A stretch of 64,000 nucleotides of DNA from Verrucomicrobiota bacterium (lineage in GTDB: Bacteria; Verrucomicrobiota; Verrucomicrobiia; Opitutales; Opitutaceae). This document shows, piece by piece, positions 28,197 to 37,488 of this stretch. The position numbers and the translations under genes were made by a program. The stretch spans positions 62,001 to 126,000 of the forward strand of contig JADKHC010000001.1 in assembly GCA_016721945.1 (NCBI GenBank), read 5' to 3'. The notes beneath the pieces are model-generated. The model did not search any database, had not been told where the DNA came from, and saw only the letters and a program-made list of their open reading frames with translations. Numbering within the stretch: the first letter of the stretch is position 1; each line of letters starts with the position of its first letter.

Positions 28197-29048
28197 ATGA
28201 TCGACTGGCGCCACTGGCACAATGAACCGCATCTGATCGGCGGGCTCATTCTGTTCGGATGGTTTTACGCCATCGTTACCGGTCCGCTGCGCGCCAGTCT
28301 CGCCCCCGGACAACCTTATCCGCGCGCTCATGCTCTGCGTTTCTACGCGGTTCTCGTCGCTTTCTATCTGGCTGTCGGTTCCCCCCTTGATCAGGCGGGC
28401 GAACGCTTCCTCCTGAGCGCACACATGATCCAGCACCAACTGCTGATCTACGTTTCTGCAGTGCTCTTTCTTCTCGGTCTGCCAGTCTGGCTCGTGCAGC
28501 CAATCACGCGACAGGCCTTCCTTCGCCCGGCGCTTCGCCTGCTCACCCACCCGGTCATCTGCGGACTCGTCTACGCGATCACGCTCTCCGTCTGGCACGC
28601 GCCCGCTCTCTACGATTTGGCTCTCCGCGACAAAAACATCCACATAATCGAGCATCTGATGTTTTTCGGCGCTGCCTTGTTCTACTGGTGGCCAATCCTC
28701 AGTCCCTCGCCCGAGTATCCACCACGTGGTTACGCCAGCCAAATTCTTTATCTTCTAGCCGTAACCATTGGCATGACACCACTTTTTGCCTTCATCGCAT
28801 TTTCGGAAAACGTGCTCTACCCGACCTACGAATACGCACCACGCTTGTTCGAAAAATTCGGTCCGATGGAAGATCAACTTCTCGGTGCCGCGATCATGAA
28901 ACTCGGCAGCATCGGCGTTTCTCTCCTCGTGATCGCCATCGCCTTCTATCGCTGGAGCAGAAGAACGGAAAACGGCGAAGGCCGTGCGTTCACTTCCCCT
29001 GCGTACCCCAACGGCGGTGGAGAAAGCGTTCCCACGGCGAGAACATGA
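28197..29048 (+). CDS. ctaG: CtaG-type caa3 oxidase assembly factor
   Basis: 283 residues with about seven TM segments. Conserved histidine-bearing motifs of the Bacillus-type CtaG family (not Cox11) are visible: HMIQHQLLIYVSA, SVWHAPALYD and HIIEHLMFFGAALFYWWP, then DQLLGAAIMK. These histidines are candidate copper ligands. CtaG is required for CuB formation in caa3 oxidases of Bacillus. Its last 59 bp overlap the convergent permease gene. Confidence 0.92.
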   Translation: MIDWRHWHNEPHLIGGLILFGWFYAIVTGPLRASLAPGQPYPRAHALRFYAVLVAFYLAVGSPLDQAGERFLLSAHMIQHQLLIYVSAVLFLLGLPVWLVQPITRQAFLRPALRLLTHPVICGLVYAITLSVWHAPALYDLALRDKNIHIIEHLMFFGAALFYWWPILSPSPEYPPRGYASQILYLLAVTIGMTPLFAFIAFSENVLYPTYEYAPRLFEKFGPMEDQLLGAAIMKLGSIGVSLLVIAIAFYRWSRRTENGEGRAFTSPAYPNGGGESVPTART

Positions 29049-29757
29049 TTTTGTCCGCGAGCAGTCCGATCACCACGATGATGAACATCACGCCTATGAC
29101 CTGTTCCATCGCGTTGAGTTCGCGACCGTAGTGCAGCAGGTGCCCGAGACCGAAACCACTCAATATCGTCACATAAATTTCCGCCGCCATAAGCGAACGC
29201 CAGGCAAAGGCCCAGCCTTGCTTCATGCCGCCCACGATGAACGGCAGCGAGGCAGGCAACATGACTTTGACCCATGTGTGTAACCCACGCGAACCCATCG
29301 TACGTGCCGCACGAGCGTAGATGGGCGGAATGCTTCGCACGCCATTATCGGTTGCGATGATCATCGACCAGAGCGTGCCCATCACCACGACGAAAAACAT
29401 CGCCGTCTCCGTCTGCCCAAACCAGATGAGCGCCAGCGGCACCCAGCACACGCTGGGGAGCGTCTGTAAACCGAGTGCGAGCAGACCAAGCGTATCTTGC
29501 CAGACCTTGAAGCGCGCGGTGAGCAGCCCAATCGGAAGTCCAAGCACGATGCCAAAGGTGTAACCGAGCACGAGTCGCTTGAGCGTGACGATTGCAGCAT
29601 CGTATAACGTGCCATCCCGAACCGCCCCCAAGAGGTATTCGCTCACGGTCAACGGCGACGGCACCAGCACGGGCGACCAGATGTTGAGACGAACCAGGAT
29701 TTCCCAGATGATTAGGAGCGTGGCAAAAAAAGCCGCCGCAGAGAGAAAACGTTTCAT
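28990..29757 (-). CDS. ssuC: ABC transporter permease, SsuC/TauC type
   Basis: 255 residues, BPD_transp_1 fold with about six TM segments. The ATPase-contact EAA loop reads ARTMGSRGLHTWVKVMLPASLPFIVGGMK in two parts, with the conserved LPASLP(F). GWAFAWRSLMAAEI is characteristic of the nitrate/sulfonate/taurine permeases. Its start overlaps the stop of the ATPase gene (29754-29757). It should form the inner-membrane channel for sulfonates; taurine, alkanesulfonate or another organosulfur compound cannot be distinguished. Confidence 0.9.
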   Translation of the reverse strand: MKRFLSAAAFFATLLIIWEILVRLNIWSPVLVPSPLTVSEYLLGAVRDGTLYDAAIVTLKRLVLGYTFGIVLGLPIGLLTARFKVWQDTLGLLALGLQTLPSVCWVPLALIWFGQTETAMFFVVVMGTLWSMIIATDNGVRSIPPIYARAARTMGSRGLHTWVKVMLPASLPFIVGGMKQGWAFAWRSLMAAEIYVTILSGFGLGHLLHYGRELNAMEQVIGVMFIIVVIGLLADKIMFSPWERFLHRRWGTQGK

Positions 29758-30563
29758 TCGGCCACCTCCGTATCCGATTTCATATGACCTTTGAGCGCCT
29801 TCGTAATCTCTGACGCGTGTTCGGCCAGATCCACACTGTTGATGTCGCGCGGGCGCGGCAGTGTAATTTTAAACTGTTCCTGAATTCGGCCAGGATGCGG
29901 AGAAAACAATACCACCCGATCGCCGAGGCAGACCGCTTCGCGCACGTTGTGGGTGACGAAGACAATCGTCTTCTGACGCTGCTGCTGAATGCGCTGGAGA
30001 TCGCCGTAGAGCTGTTCGCGCGTGAGCGCGTCGAGCGCAGCAAACGGCTCGTCCATTAGCAGTACGCGCGGGTTCGGCGCAAGTGCGCGAGCGAGCGCGA
30101 CGCGTTGCTTCATGCCACCGGAAAGTTCGTGGATGTTGGCGCGCATGAACTTTTCAAGACCCACCAGCTTGAGGTAAAAATGCGCAACCTCGCGGCGCTC
30201 GGGATTCGTCAGGCCGGGCTTGAGCTTGAGGCCGAACATCACGTTATCGATCACATCGAGCCAGGGGAATAGCGCCGATTCCTGAAACATCACCATGCGA
30301 TCGCGGCCAGGACCGTCGATCAGTTTACCATCGGTAAAAATCGTTCCCTCGTCGGCGGAATCGAGGCCGGCGACAATATTGAGCAACGTGCTTTTGCCAC
30401 AACCGCTGGGGCCGAGCAGGCAGACAAACTCACCCTCGGCGATGTCGAGCGACACGCGGTCCAGCGCATGCACTTCGGTGCCTCGCGTGCGAAAGCGTTT
30501 CGTGATCGCGTTTACCGAAAGTTTCGACGGCGCGACGTTGGCGAGTTCCGTTTGTACGGTCAT
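29754..30563 (-). CDS. ssuB: ABC transporter ATPase, SsuB/TauB type
   Basis: 269 residues. Walker A GPSGCGKST, Q-loop MFQESALFPWLDV, signature [15 protein letters not shown], Walker B VLLMDEPFAALD and switch VTHNVREAV are all intact. FQESALFPWL is typical of the sulfonate/taurine/nitrate importers. Both ends overlap neighbours (30560-30563 with the binding protein, 29754-29757 with the permease), so the three genes form one translationally linked unit. Confidence 0.93.
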   Translation of the reverse strand: MTVQTELANVAPSKLSVNAITKRFRTRGTEVHALDRVSLDIAEGEFVCLLGPSGCGKSTLLNIVAGLDSADEGTIFTDGKLIDGPGRDRMVMFQESALFPWLDVIDNVMFGLKLKPGLTNPERREVAHFYLKLVGLEKFMRANIHELSGGMKQRVALARALAPNPRVLLMDEPFAALDALTREQLYGDLQRIQQQRQKTIVFVTHNVREAVCLGDRVVLFSPHPGRIQEQFKITLPRPRDINSVDLAEHASEITKALKGHMKSDTEVAE

Positions 30564-31519
30564 TGCGGTATGTTAATGAAACGGGTGAGTTCAACTTCAC
30601 CACGGATGAAACCAAGCTGACGTGCATCAGCCACGAGACTCGCAATGGAATCGAGCGTGATTTCCGAGGTAAACGTGAGGCGCTGCCAGGCGGCGACGAC
30701 GAGTTCGAGTTTGATTTCGCGCTTCACGTCATCGCTTAGCCCGCGCTGCACGAGCGCCTGCGCTTCGGCCGGATGCGCGTTGACCCAGTCGGTGAGCTCA
30801 CGGTGAGCTTTCGCGAATTTTTTCACCAGCTCGGGCTGGTTTTTCAACAACTTCACGCTAGAGACAAGAATCGTGGTCACGGCGTCTTTCTGCTCAAGGT
30901 AGACTTTGCCGCCCGCCTCGCGTTCGATGCGCGACACCCAGGGCTCGACGGTCCACACCGCGTCGATCTTGCCCTGCTGAAAAAGCGAAAGCTGGTCGGG
31001 ATTAGCCGTGGGCAGCACGGAAACTTCGCCACCCATCTGCGTGATCTTGAAACCCTGCTTTTGCAGCCAGACACGCGCGGCGACGTCCTGCGTGTTGCCG
31101 AGTTGCGGTGTAGCAAGTTTTTTGCCTTTGAAATCAGCCGGTTTTTCGATGCCTGAACCAGGCCGTACCAACAAGGCGGCGCCGCCGCGGGCCGCACCGG
31201 CGATCACGCGAATCTCTTCGCCTTTGGAACGAATGTACGCGTTGAGAGATGGGTTCGGCCCGACGTAGGTCAGATCTATCGAACCAGCAAATATCGCCTC
31301 CATGGCGCTCGGGCCGGCGTTGTACGCATACCATTGAATTTCGATGTCGGGGCCCAGGCGTTCCTCGAACCAGCCTTTTTGCTGGGACGTGAGCGTCTTG
31401 CCGATCACGCCCTGAGCGTGAGTGACATTCGGAAAATAGCCGACGCGGAGAACGGTCTTGGCGGCAAGCGGTGCCACCAACGCACTTAAGAGTAAGAAGA
31501 ATAGGGAGATTTTTTTCAT
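30560..31519 (-). CDS. ssuA: Sulfonate-type substrate-binding protein, SsuA/TauA family
   Basis: 319 residues with a signal peptide (KKISLFFLLLSALVAPLAA). The mature part starts VLRVGYFPNVTHAQGVIGKT. IQWYAYNAGPSAMEAIFAGSID and IDLTYVGPNPSLNAYIRSKG in the first lobe are typical of the aliphatic-sulfonate and nitrate-binding (NMT1/SsuA) fold. It delivers the organosulfur ligand to the adjacent permease in the periplasm. Its ATG overlaps the stop of the Rrf2 gene (31516-31519), so regulator and transporter are co-transcribed. Confidence 0.9.
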   Translation of the reverse strand: MKKISLFFLLLSALVAPLAAKTVLRVGYFPNVTHAQGVIGKTLTSQQKGWFEERLGPDIEIQWYAYNAGPSAMEAIFAGSIDLTYVGPNPSLNAYIRSKGEEIRVIAGAARGGAALLVRPGSGIEKPADFKGKKLATPQLGNTQDVAARVWLQKQGFKITQMGGEVSVLPTANPDQLSLFQQGKIDAVWTVEPWVSRIEREAGGKVYLEQKDAVTTILVSSVKLLKNQPELVKKFAKAHRELTDWVNAHPAEAQALVQRGLSDDVKREIKLELVVAAWQRLTFTSEITLDSIASLVADARQLGFIRGEVELTRFINIPQ

Positions 31520-32106
31520 ATGCCCTCGCGATAGAGAAATTCGCCCAGGCCTGTCTCCGGATGTGTGCTCGAAGACGAAACTTTGGCGCTGGCGTTAGTT
31601 TTGGAACCGGCTTTGACAACGCGCGACTTGGCGCGGGGTTTCGTGGCAAAAGGGAGATCGATGTTGCTGTTTCGCATTTTCCGCAACGTGACCTCGACAA
31701 CGTCCGCCAGCGTGTAGCGATCCACGACATTCGCGATCGCGTTGCGCACATCGAGCATGAGCATGCGCAGTCCGCAATGCGCCTCGTCGGGACAGGAACA
31801 GCGTTCGTACGCGGTCTGGCTCACGCAGCCGATGGGCGCAATCGGACCATCGAGAAAGCGCACGACCTGACCGGCAAAAATCTGCTTGGCGGGACGCGCC
31901 AGCCGGTAGCCACCGTATTTCCCGCGCACGCTTTCGAGGAAACCGCCCTGTTTCAACGCGAGCAGGATTTGCTCGAGGAATTTCACCGGAATCTTCTCGC
32001 TCTGCGCCAGCTCGCTTAACTGCACCAGATCGCGGCCGAGCTCACGGGCAATGCTCAGGTCAATCATGGCCCGCAGGCCGTATTCGCCGCGTTTGGAAAG
32101 ATTCAT
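31516..32106 (-). CDS. Rrf2-family regulator with a four-cysteine cluster
   Basis: 196 residues, longer than usual because of a basic, Ser/Lys-rich tail after about residue 140. The N-terminal winged helix MNLSKRGEYGLRAMIDLS with PVKFLEQILLALKQGGFLES and RGKYGGYRLA is typical Rrf2. C94, C103, C105 and C111 lie where Rrf2 proteins such as IscR and NsrR hold an iron-sulfur cluster; the sulfur regulator CymR lacks such cysteines. First gene of the SsuABC-like operon, so it probably senses sulfur or cysteine status, or redox, and autoregulates. The ligand is inferred from position. Confidence 0.9.
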   Translation of the reverse strand: MNLSKRGEYGLRAMIDLSIARELGRDLVQLSELAQSEKIPVKFLEQILLALKQGGFLESVRGKYGGYRLARPAKQIFAGQVVRFLDGPIAPIGCVSQTAYERCSCPDEAHCGLRMLMLDVRNAIANVVDRYTLADVVEVTLRKMRNSNIDLPFATKPRAKSRVVKAGSKTNASAKVSSSSTHPETGLGEFLYREGI

Positions 32107-32501
32107 AGAGAAGGGATAATCCTAGCTGAGCAGTGGGGTTAAAACACTCCGCCTGATCTCGGCCGAGGCAAGCGGGAATTCCAATAGTCGGCAAATCGTC
32201 ACAGCCTCCAAGTTCATCGCAAATCGCGATGCTATAGCGCGTCAACTCGCAGTCGTCTTCGCGCTAACGTGAGCGCCCGAAATTCAGGCCCATAGCGCCC
32301 TCCCTATCTCATTCTGCATTTTCTTTGCTCACTTTTCTTCGGGCTAATCGCGAACGCACGGAAGAGCGGAAACGCGGAGCGGATTTACGAACCAGCGCTA
32401 AGCGCTATTCGAAATAACATACGCTTCTTGGCTTGCGACGCCAACTACTCGATATACTCCTAGCCCAACACAGTTAGGCCGGAGTTCGAAAATCACTCGT
32501 T
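32107..32501. other. Divergent intergenic region with a CGCGGAAAC-type repeat
   Basis: 395 bases separating the Rrf2 operon from the small membrane gene. Bases about 32347-32385 (AATCGCGAACGCACGGAAGA...) resemble the reverse complement of the repeat at 46404-46482. An inverted pair TTGGC...GCCAA lies at about 32429-32445. The Rrf2 operon promoter should be near 32110-32200, but no confident box was found. Confidence 0.4.
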
Positions 32502-32744
32502 ATGAATACAAACGGCAAACATCCTGCACCTCTCGCGCTCAGAAGAAGACGTTTTATTATTCGATTCGGGGTGATTGGCTGGGGACTCACCACCGCCGTT
32601 TTATTTACGGCTTGGACGGCTTACTCGAAGGAAAACGTCCGCACTCTCGATCTCGTCCTCCCGTTCATTCTTTTTCCGATTGGTGGCATCGCGTGGGGTT
32701 ACTTCATGTGGGCATTTCTTATGTGGAGGCATAACCGTAACTAA
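32502..32744 (+). CDS. Small membrane protein, two TM segments
   Basis: 80 residues from ATG 32502. A basic N-terminus (LRRRRFIIRFG) precedes TM1 (VIGWGLTTAVLFTAWTAY). TM2 (VLPFILFPIGGIAWGYFMWAF) ends in a short basic tail. GGIAWGYFMW resembles small uncharacterised inner-membrane proteins of other bacteria. It is isolated between the sulfonate and sulfate loci. No function is proposed. Confidence 0.6.
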   Translation: MNTNGKHPAPLALRRRRFIIRFGVIGWGLTTAVLFTAWTAYSKENVRTLDLVLPFILFPIGGIAWGYFMWAFLMWRHNRN

Positions 32745-32760
32745 TCGGCACGCTCTAAGT

Positions 32761-32797
32761 AAAAAAGCGCGCGGCACCGTTTTGGTACCGCGCGCTT
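32761..32797 (-). terminator. Rho-independent terminator of cysK
   Basis: Read on the minus strand, the stem AAGCGCGCGGTACC / GGTGCCGCGCGCTT (32784-32797 with 32765-32778; one G-T mismatch) is followed by a T run (complement of A residues from 32766 down to 32761 and beyond). It ends the sulfate/cysK operon. Confidence 0.88.
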
Positions 32798-32824
32798 GGG
32801 AAAACTAGTCTGTATGAACGAGCC

Positions 32825-33805
32825 TTAGGCCGTCGGGGCGAGCAGGCTTTCGATCGAATCGCTCTCGGTGTTGAGGTCGGCAAAGAGCCACGTCGAGAGG
32901 TAGCGTTCGCTGCTCGATGGGATGATCACGACGATCTGCTTGCCTTTGTTCTCGGGACGCTGGGCGAGTTGCAACGCTGCCCAGACTGCCGCACCGCTGG
33001 AGATACCGATCGGCACGCCGTCAAGCGTGTTGACCTGTTTAGAGATAGGGCCTGAGTCGGTTTCCTTCACGCGGATGATCTCATCGATCACCTTCGTGTT
33101 GAGCACGGGCGGCACGAAGCCGGCACCGATGCCTTGTAACTTGTGCGGGCCAGGCGCGCCGCCAGAAAGCACGGGCGAGGCGTCGGGTTCGACGGCGACA
33201 ATCTTGATGCCGGGCTTGCGGGCCTTGAGCACTTCACCGATGCCGGTGATGGTGCCGCCGGTGCCGACGCCGGAGACGATGAAGTCAACTTTGCCGTCGG
33301 TGTCTTTCCAGATTTCTTCTGCGGTGGTCTGGCGATGAATAGCGGGATTGGCTGGGTTGGCAAACTGCTGGAGGACGACGCTGTTCGGGATCTGCTTTTG
33401 CAGTTCCTCGGCTTTGGCGATGGCGCCTTTCATGCCCTTCGGTCCTTCGGTGAGGATCAATTTGGCACCGAGAATTTTGAGCAGCTTACGACGCTCGACC
33501 GACATCGTCTCGGGCATGGTGAGGATAAGCTTGAGGCCCTTCGCGGCGGCGACGAAGGCGAGTGCGATGCCTGTATTACCACTCGTCGGCTCGATGAGCA
33601 CGGTGTCCTTGGTGATTTTGCCGGACTTCAGAGCGTCTTCGATCATCGCGTATCCGATGCGATCTTTCACGCTCGAGAGCGGATTAAAGAACTCCAGTTT
33701 GAGGAGGATTTCGGCTTGGGCGTTGTGCTGAGCCGCGGTCCGATTGAGGCGCACGAGAGGCGTGTTGCCGATTGTTTCTGTGATGTCGTTATATATTTTA
33801 GCCAT
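32825..33805 (-). CDS. cysK: O-acetylserine sulfhydrylase (cysteine synthase)
   Basis: 326 residues. A PLP enzyme converting O-acetylserine and sulfide to cysteine. [19 protein letters not shown] contains the Schiff-base Lys. [16 protein letters not shown] is the substrate Asn loop. The phosphate-binding loop is [16 protein letters not shown]. It lies last in the operon, after the sulfate importer genes, so uptake and assimilation are coupled. The enzymes reducing sulfate to sulfide are not in the window. Confidence 0.96.
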   Translation of the reverse strand: MAKIYNDITETIGNTPLVRLNRTAAQHNAQAEILLKLEFFNPLSSVKDRIGYAMIEDALKSGKITKDTVLIEPTSGNTGIALAFVAAAKGLKLILTMPETMSVERRKLLKILGAKLILTEGPKGMKGAIAKAEELQKQIPNSVVLQQFANPANPAIHRQTTAEEIWKDTDGKVDFIVSGVGTGGTITGIGEVLKARKPGIKIVAVEPDASPVLSGGAPGPHKLQGIGAGFVPPVLNTKVIDEIIRVKETDSGPISKQVNTLDGVPIGISSGAAVWAALQLAQRPENKGKQIVVIIPSSSERYLSTWLFADLNTESDSIESLLAPTA

Positions 33806-33837
33806 GTTGACTTTGGGTTGAGTGAGTTTTCGGGGAA

Positions 33838-34893
33838 TCAGATCGCGTAGTCGTGCTGGAACGTGTGGCTCGGCCTCAAGCGCAACAGCACCAAATCGTT
33901 AAGCTTAATGTTCAATTCGGCAAGTTCGGTTCGGGAAATTTCCGCCTCCACCGTCTCGCGCGTATGCAAAAGCTCAAGCGTCAGCGAAGTCTGCGAACCA
34001 GCTGTGTGTACGTGGCGGAAAACCGCCGGAACGCCCAGCGTACCAGGCTCGTGTCGGCTGACCGCGATGTCATGCGGCCGCACATACAGCAGGCCGTCGG
34101 CGGCGAGTCGGCCATTGTCGTGAATCGGTCCCGTGGTGCTCCAAGCCGCGACGTCGCGAAGGACGTTCACGTTGCCGAGAAACTGATAAACAAAGGGCGT
34201 GGTAGGCCGGTCGTACACTTCTTGGGGCGTACCGACTTGTTCGACTTTCGCCTGATTCATGATCACAACATCGTCGGCGATCTCGAGCGCCTCTTCCTGA
34301 TCGTGTGTCACGAAAATGGTGGTCAGCTGTATCTCGTCGTGAAACTGCCGCAGCCAGCGGCGCAGATCCTTGCGAACTTTTGCATCGAGCGCACCGAACG
34401 GTTCGTCCAACAACAAAACCTTCGGCTCAACCGCGAGCGCACGGGCGAGTGCGACGCGTTGACGTTGTCCGCCGGAAAGTTGGCTAGGGAAACGACGGTC
34501 AAGGCCGTCGAGTTGGACCAGCTTGAGGAGTTCGCCCACGCGATCCGCGATCTTCGTCTCAGAAGGCCGCTGCGTACGCGGGCGCACCCGCAAGCCAAAG
34601 GCGATGTTATCTGCCACCGTCATATGGCGGAAGAGCGCGTAATGCTGAAACACGAAACCGACGCCGCGTTCGCCAGCGGGCACGCGACTCACATCCTGCC
34701 CGTGAAACTCGATTTTCCCGCTGCCTTCGTCAGCATGCTCGAGTCCGGCGATGATGCGCAGGAGCGTGGTTTTACCCGAACCAGATGGTCCCAGCAAAGC
34801 AACGAGCTTTCCGCTCGGCACAACGAGATCGACGTCGTTGAGCGCCTTGTAGCGGCCGAAAGTTTTGGTGATGCCTGTGGCGATGATACTCAT
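33838..34893 (-). CDS. cysA: Sulfate/thiosulfate ABC transporter ATPase
   Basis: 351 residues. Walker [11 protein letters not shown]-loop [14 protein letters not shown], signature [15 protein letters not shown], Walker [33 protein letters not shown] and the [12 protein letters not shown] segment followed by a C-terminal TOBE-like regulatory domain ([16 protein letters not shown]) fit CysA. It energises sulfate import with CysT and CysW. Confidence 0.95.
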   Translation of the reverse strand: MSIIATGITKTFGRYKALNDVDLVVPSGKLVALLGPSGSGKTTLLRIIAGLEHADEGSGKIEFHGQDVSRVPAGERGVGFVFQHYALFRHMTVADNIAFGLRVRPRTQRPSETKIADRVGELLKLVQLDGLDRRFPSQLSGGQRQRVALARALAVEPKVLLLDEPFGALDAKVRKDLRRWLRQFHDEIQLTTIFVTHDQEEALEIADDVVIMNQAKVEQVGTPQEVYDRPTTPFVYQFLGNVNVLRDVAAWSTTGPIHDNGRLAADGLLYVRPHDIAVSRHEPGTLGVPAVFRHVHTAGSQTSLTLELLHTRETVEAEISRTELAELNIKLNDLVLLRLRPSHTFQHDYAI

Positions 34894-34903
34894 GGTCGTG
34901 CGT

Positions 34904-35830
34904 TTACGCCTCGGCGCGTCCTTGCTGATATTTCCATTCGATGAAGCTTTTCAAAACGAGGGTGATGATCGCCAGCACGGCGAGCAGTGAAGCCACCGCA
35001 AACGCGCCGACGAAGTTGTATTCGTTGTAGAGAATCTCGACGTGTAACGGTATGGTGTTGGTTTCGCCGCGGATGTGTCCGCTCACGACCGACACCGCAC
35101 CGAATTCGCCCATCGCGCGGGCGTTGCACAGGATGACGCCGTAGAACAAGCCCCACTTGATGTTGGGCAACGTCACGTACCAAAAAGTCTGCCAGCCATT
35201 CGCGCCGAGCGTGATCGCCGCGTGTTCCTCGTCGGTGCCCTGCGATTGCATCAGCGGGATAATCTCACGCGCAACAAATGGGAAGGTGACAAAGGTCGTC
35301 GCCAGAACCATTCCGGGCACGGCAAAAATAATCTTAAAATCGCGGGCGATCAGCCAGTGCTGAAGCCAGGGCAGCGCCGGATCTTGAGCTTCGAGATATT
35401 GGCCAAACCATCCTTGAGCGCCAAAAACCAAAACGTAAATCAAGCCCGAGATCACCGGCGACACCGCAAACGGAAGATCGATGAGCGTGAGCAGCAGGCT
35501 TTTCCCAGGGAAGTCGAACTTCGCAATCGTCCACGCCGCCGCAACGCCGAAGACCAAATTGGCCGGGACAGAAATCACCGCCGTAAGCAACGTGAGTCGG
35601 ATCGCCGAGAGAGCGTCAGCGTCTTTGAAAGCCGCGAAATATGCCGCGATGCCGCGACGAAACGCCTCTGCGAAAACCGAGGCCAGCGGCAACACGAGGA
35701 AGAATGCCACGAACAGCAGCGCTACGCTCGTGAGCAGCCAGCGAACCCAGGCCGGGTCCTGTGTCGCTTGCGCCACAGCCTCAGACGGGAGTGAGCGATG
35801 ACGTTGAAGATTGGAAATTGCAGAAGCCAT
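34904..35830 (-). CDS. cysW: Sulfate ABC transporter permease CysW
   Basis: 308 residues with about six TM segments. The family sequence [31 protein letters not shown] (split here around [11 protein letters not shown]), the EAA loop [20 protein letters not shown] and [16 protein letters not shown] are diagnostic for CysW. It lies 3 bp after cysT and 10 bp before cysA in the same operon. It pairs with CysT to form the sulfate channel. Confidence 0.95.
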   Translation of the reverse strand: MASAISNLQRHRSLPSEAVAQATQDPAWVRWLLTSVALLFVAFFLVLPLASVFAEAFRRGIAAYFAAFKDADALSAIRLTLLTAVISVPANLVFGVAAAWTIAKFDFPGKSLLLTLIDLPFAVSPVISGLIYVLVFGAQGWFGQYLEAQDPALPWLQHWLIARDFKIIFAVPGMVLATTFVTFPFVAREIIPLMQSQGTDEEHAAITLGANGWQTFWYVTLPNIKWGLFYGVILCNARAMGEFGAVSVVSGHIRGETNTIPLHVEILYNEYNFVGAFAVASLLAVLAIITLVLKSFIEWKYQQGRAEA

Positions 35831-35833
35831 GGC

Positions 35834-36667
35834 TCAGACCCGGTGATAACGACGGCTCCATTTCTGGAGCAGGTTGATGACGAGAAGCAGGAGGAACGAC
35901 GCGACCAACATGACCGCAGCAATGGCGGTTGCGCCACGGTAGTCGTATTGTTCGAGCTTGGTGATGATGAGCAACGGCACGATTTCGGTGCGCATCGGCA
36001 TGTTGCCCGAGATAAACACAACCGATCCGTACTCCCCAAGAGCCCGGGCAAAAGAAAGTGCAAAACCAGTCAACAGCGCCGGATAAAGCTCTGGCAAAAT
36101 CACCCGCGTGATCGTCTGCCAGCGGTTCGCACCGAGACTGGCCGAGGCTTCCTCAATCTCGGGCTGAAGTTCTTCGATCACGGGCTGCAGCGTGCGCACC
36201 ACGAAAGGAAGGCCGATAAATGTCAGCGCCATCAACACGCCAAGCTCCGTGAATGCCACGTGGATGCCGAGCGGTTCCAGGAACTGGCCGATCCAGCCGT
36301 TTTTCGAGTAGATCGCGGTGAGCGCGATGCCCGCAACCGCCGTCGGCAGGGCGAAAGGCAAATCGACGAGCGCATCGATCACTTTCCGACCAGGAAATGG
36401 ATACCGAACCAACACCCAAGCCAGCAAGAGCCCAAAAACCATGTTGATGAGTGCAGCGAGAAACGACGCGCCAAAAGTAATCTTGTAGGATGCGATGACC
36501 CGTGGAGAAGCCACGGCCTGCGTAAAACTTTCCCACGTCATGCCCGCGGTCTTAAGAAAAACTGCCGAGAGCGGCACGAGCACGATGAGACTGAGATAAA
36601 AAACCGTATAACCTAGCGAAAGGTTAAAGCCCGGCAGCGCGGAACGTCTGGAAGTGAAGAGCGACAT
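35834..36667 (-). CDS. cysT: Sulfate ABC transporter permease CysT (CysU)
   Basis: 277 residues, six TM segments. PGFNLSLGYTVFYLSLIVL at the N-terminus, VDLPFALPTAVAGIALTAIY, the EAA loop GANRWQTITRVILPELYPAL and RALGEYGSVVFISGNMP are characteristic of CysT. Its ATG overlaps the stop of the preceding peptidase-like gene by one base (TGATG at 36665-36669). Confidence 0.95.
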   Translation of the reverse strand: MSLFTSRRSALPGFNLSLGYTVFYLSLIVLVPLSAVFLKTAGMTWESFTQAVASPRVIASYKITFGASFLAALINMVFGLLLAWVLVRYPFPGRKVIDALVDLPFALPTAVAGIALTAIYSKNGWIGQFLEPLGIHVAFTELGVLMALTFIGLPFVVRTLQPVIEELQPEIEEASASLGANRWQTITRVILPELYPALLTGFALSFARALGEYGSVVFISGNMPMRTEIVPLLIITKLEQYDYRGATAIAAVMLVASFLLLLVINLLQKWSRRYHRV

Positions 36668-37468
36668 CAGAGGTCCTGGCCTTGGGCGATGAAACCACGG
36701 TATTCATCGAGAATAGCTTGGAGCGCCACGGCGGCGGCCTGCGCCTGCACATCGAGCGGTTCCAGCGCGGGAGTTTCGAATATCACATCAAACGGCTGCG
36801 GCCGCTGGTCGGGCGGCGCCGCGAGCACGCCGCAAAAGCATTGGTTGATCACACCCTCTTTTGCAGAAAAACCATCGATCATCGGACGCTGGTCGCGTGG
36901 CAAAATCTGCTCGGACGCTGCGAGCGCAGGCCGAAGCAATGCCTCGTTGAGCAGACGGTCATGTGCATAACCATACAACCCCGTGCAAGTGTCGTCAGCG
37001 TGGAGTGAGATGATGCCGTAGAACCGGTTTGCCAGAAGCTCGGCTTCGAGAATGCGCACCTCGGGCTCAGCGGAATCGCGCCAGAATTCACGATTCAAAT
37101 CCTTGCCCTGCGATTAAACGCGTGTCGTCTTCATAACCCGTGGGGTTAGTGACAGGATAAATATAGAGTTCGTATCCACGTGCTCGTGACGGATCGCGAA
37201 GCAACTCGGTCAGAAAAATCACGAGCGCATCCGGCCCCGCCGGCTCATCGCCATGCAAACCGGCGAAAATGCCGAGCCGAATTGGCGACTGGCCTTCAAT
37301 TGGGCCAGCGAACACATAGCGCGGGATTTCGTAATTGTTTCCGTCGACGGCAAATTCACCCGTGCTCGCAATGCGCGACAACGCCCCACCCTGCCCGGCC
37401 AAGGCATCGAGCCGGTCGAAGAGGTGTTGGAGGTCGCGCGTGGACATAGCTGTAAATGAAAGTGCCAT
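36667..37468 (-). CDS. M14-like zinc carboxypeptidase/deacylase, frameshifted as assembled
   Basis: Two frames together make one family protein. The first part has the zinc motif GIFAGLHGDEPAGPDALVIF (HxxE) and runs to NPTGYEDDTR. The second starts in DLNREFWRDSAEPEVRILE and carries the third zinc His in GIISLHADDTCTGLYGYA. The junction (about 37099-37126) needs two bases, one T in CGTTTAAT and one A in GCAAGG, to read DDTRFNRR-KDLNREFW, the M14 pattern. The product resembles small M14 peptidases and succinylglutamate desuccinylase/aspartoacylase enzymes. Its place between sbp and cysT is unusual; it may release a sulfur- or amino-acid-containing substrate, but that is inference. Confidence 0.8.
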
Positions 37469-37488
37469 CGATGGAATCGTCGTACCGT

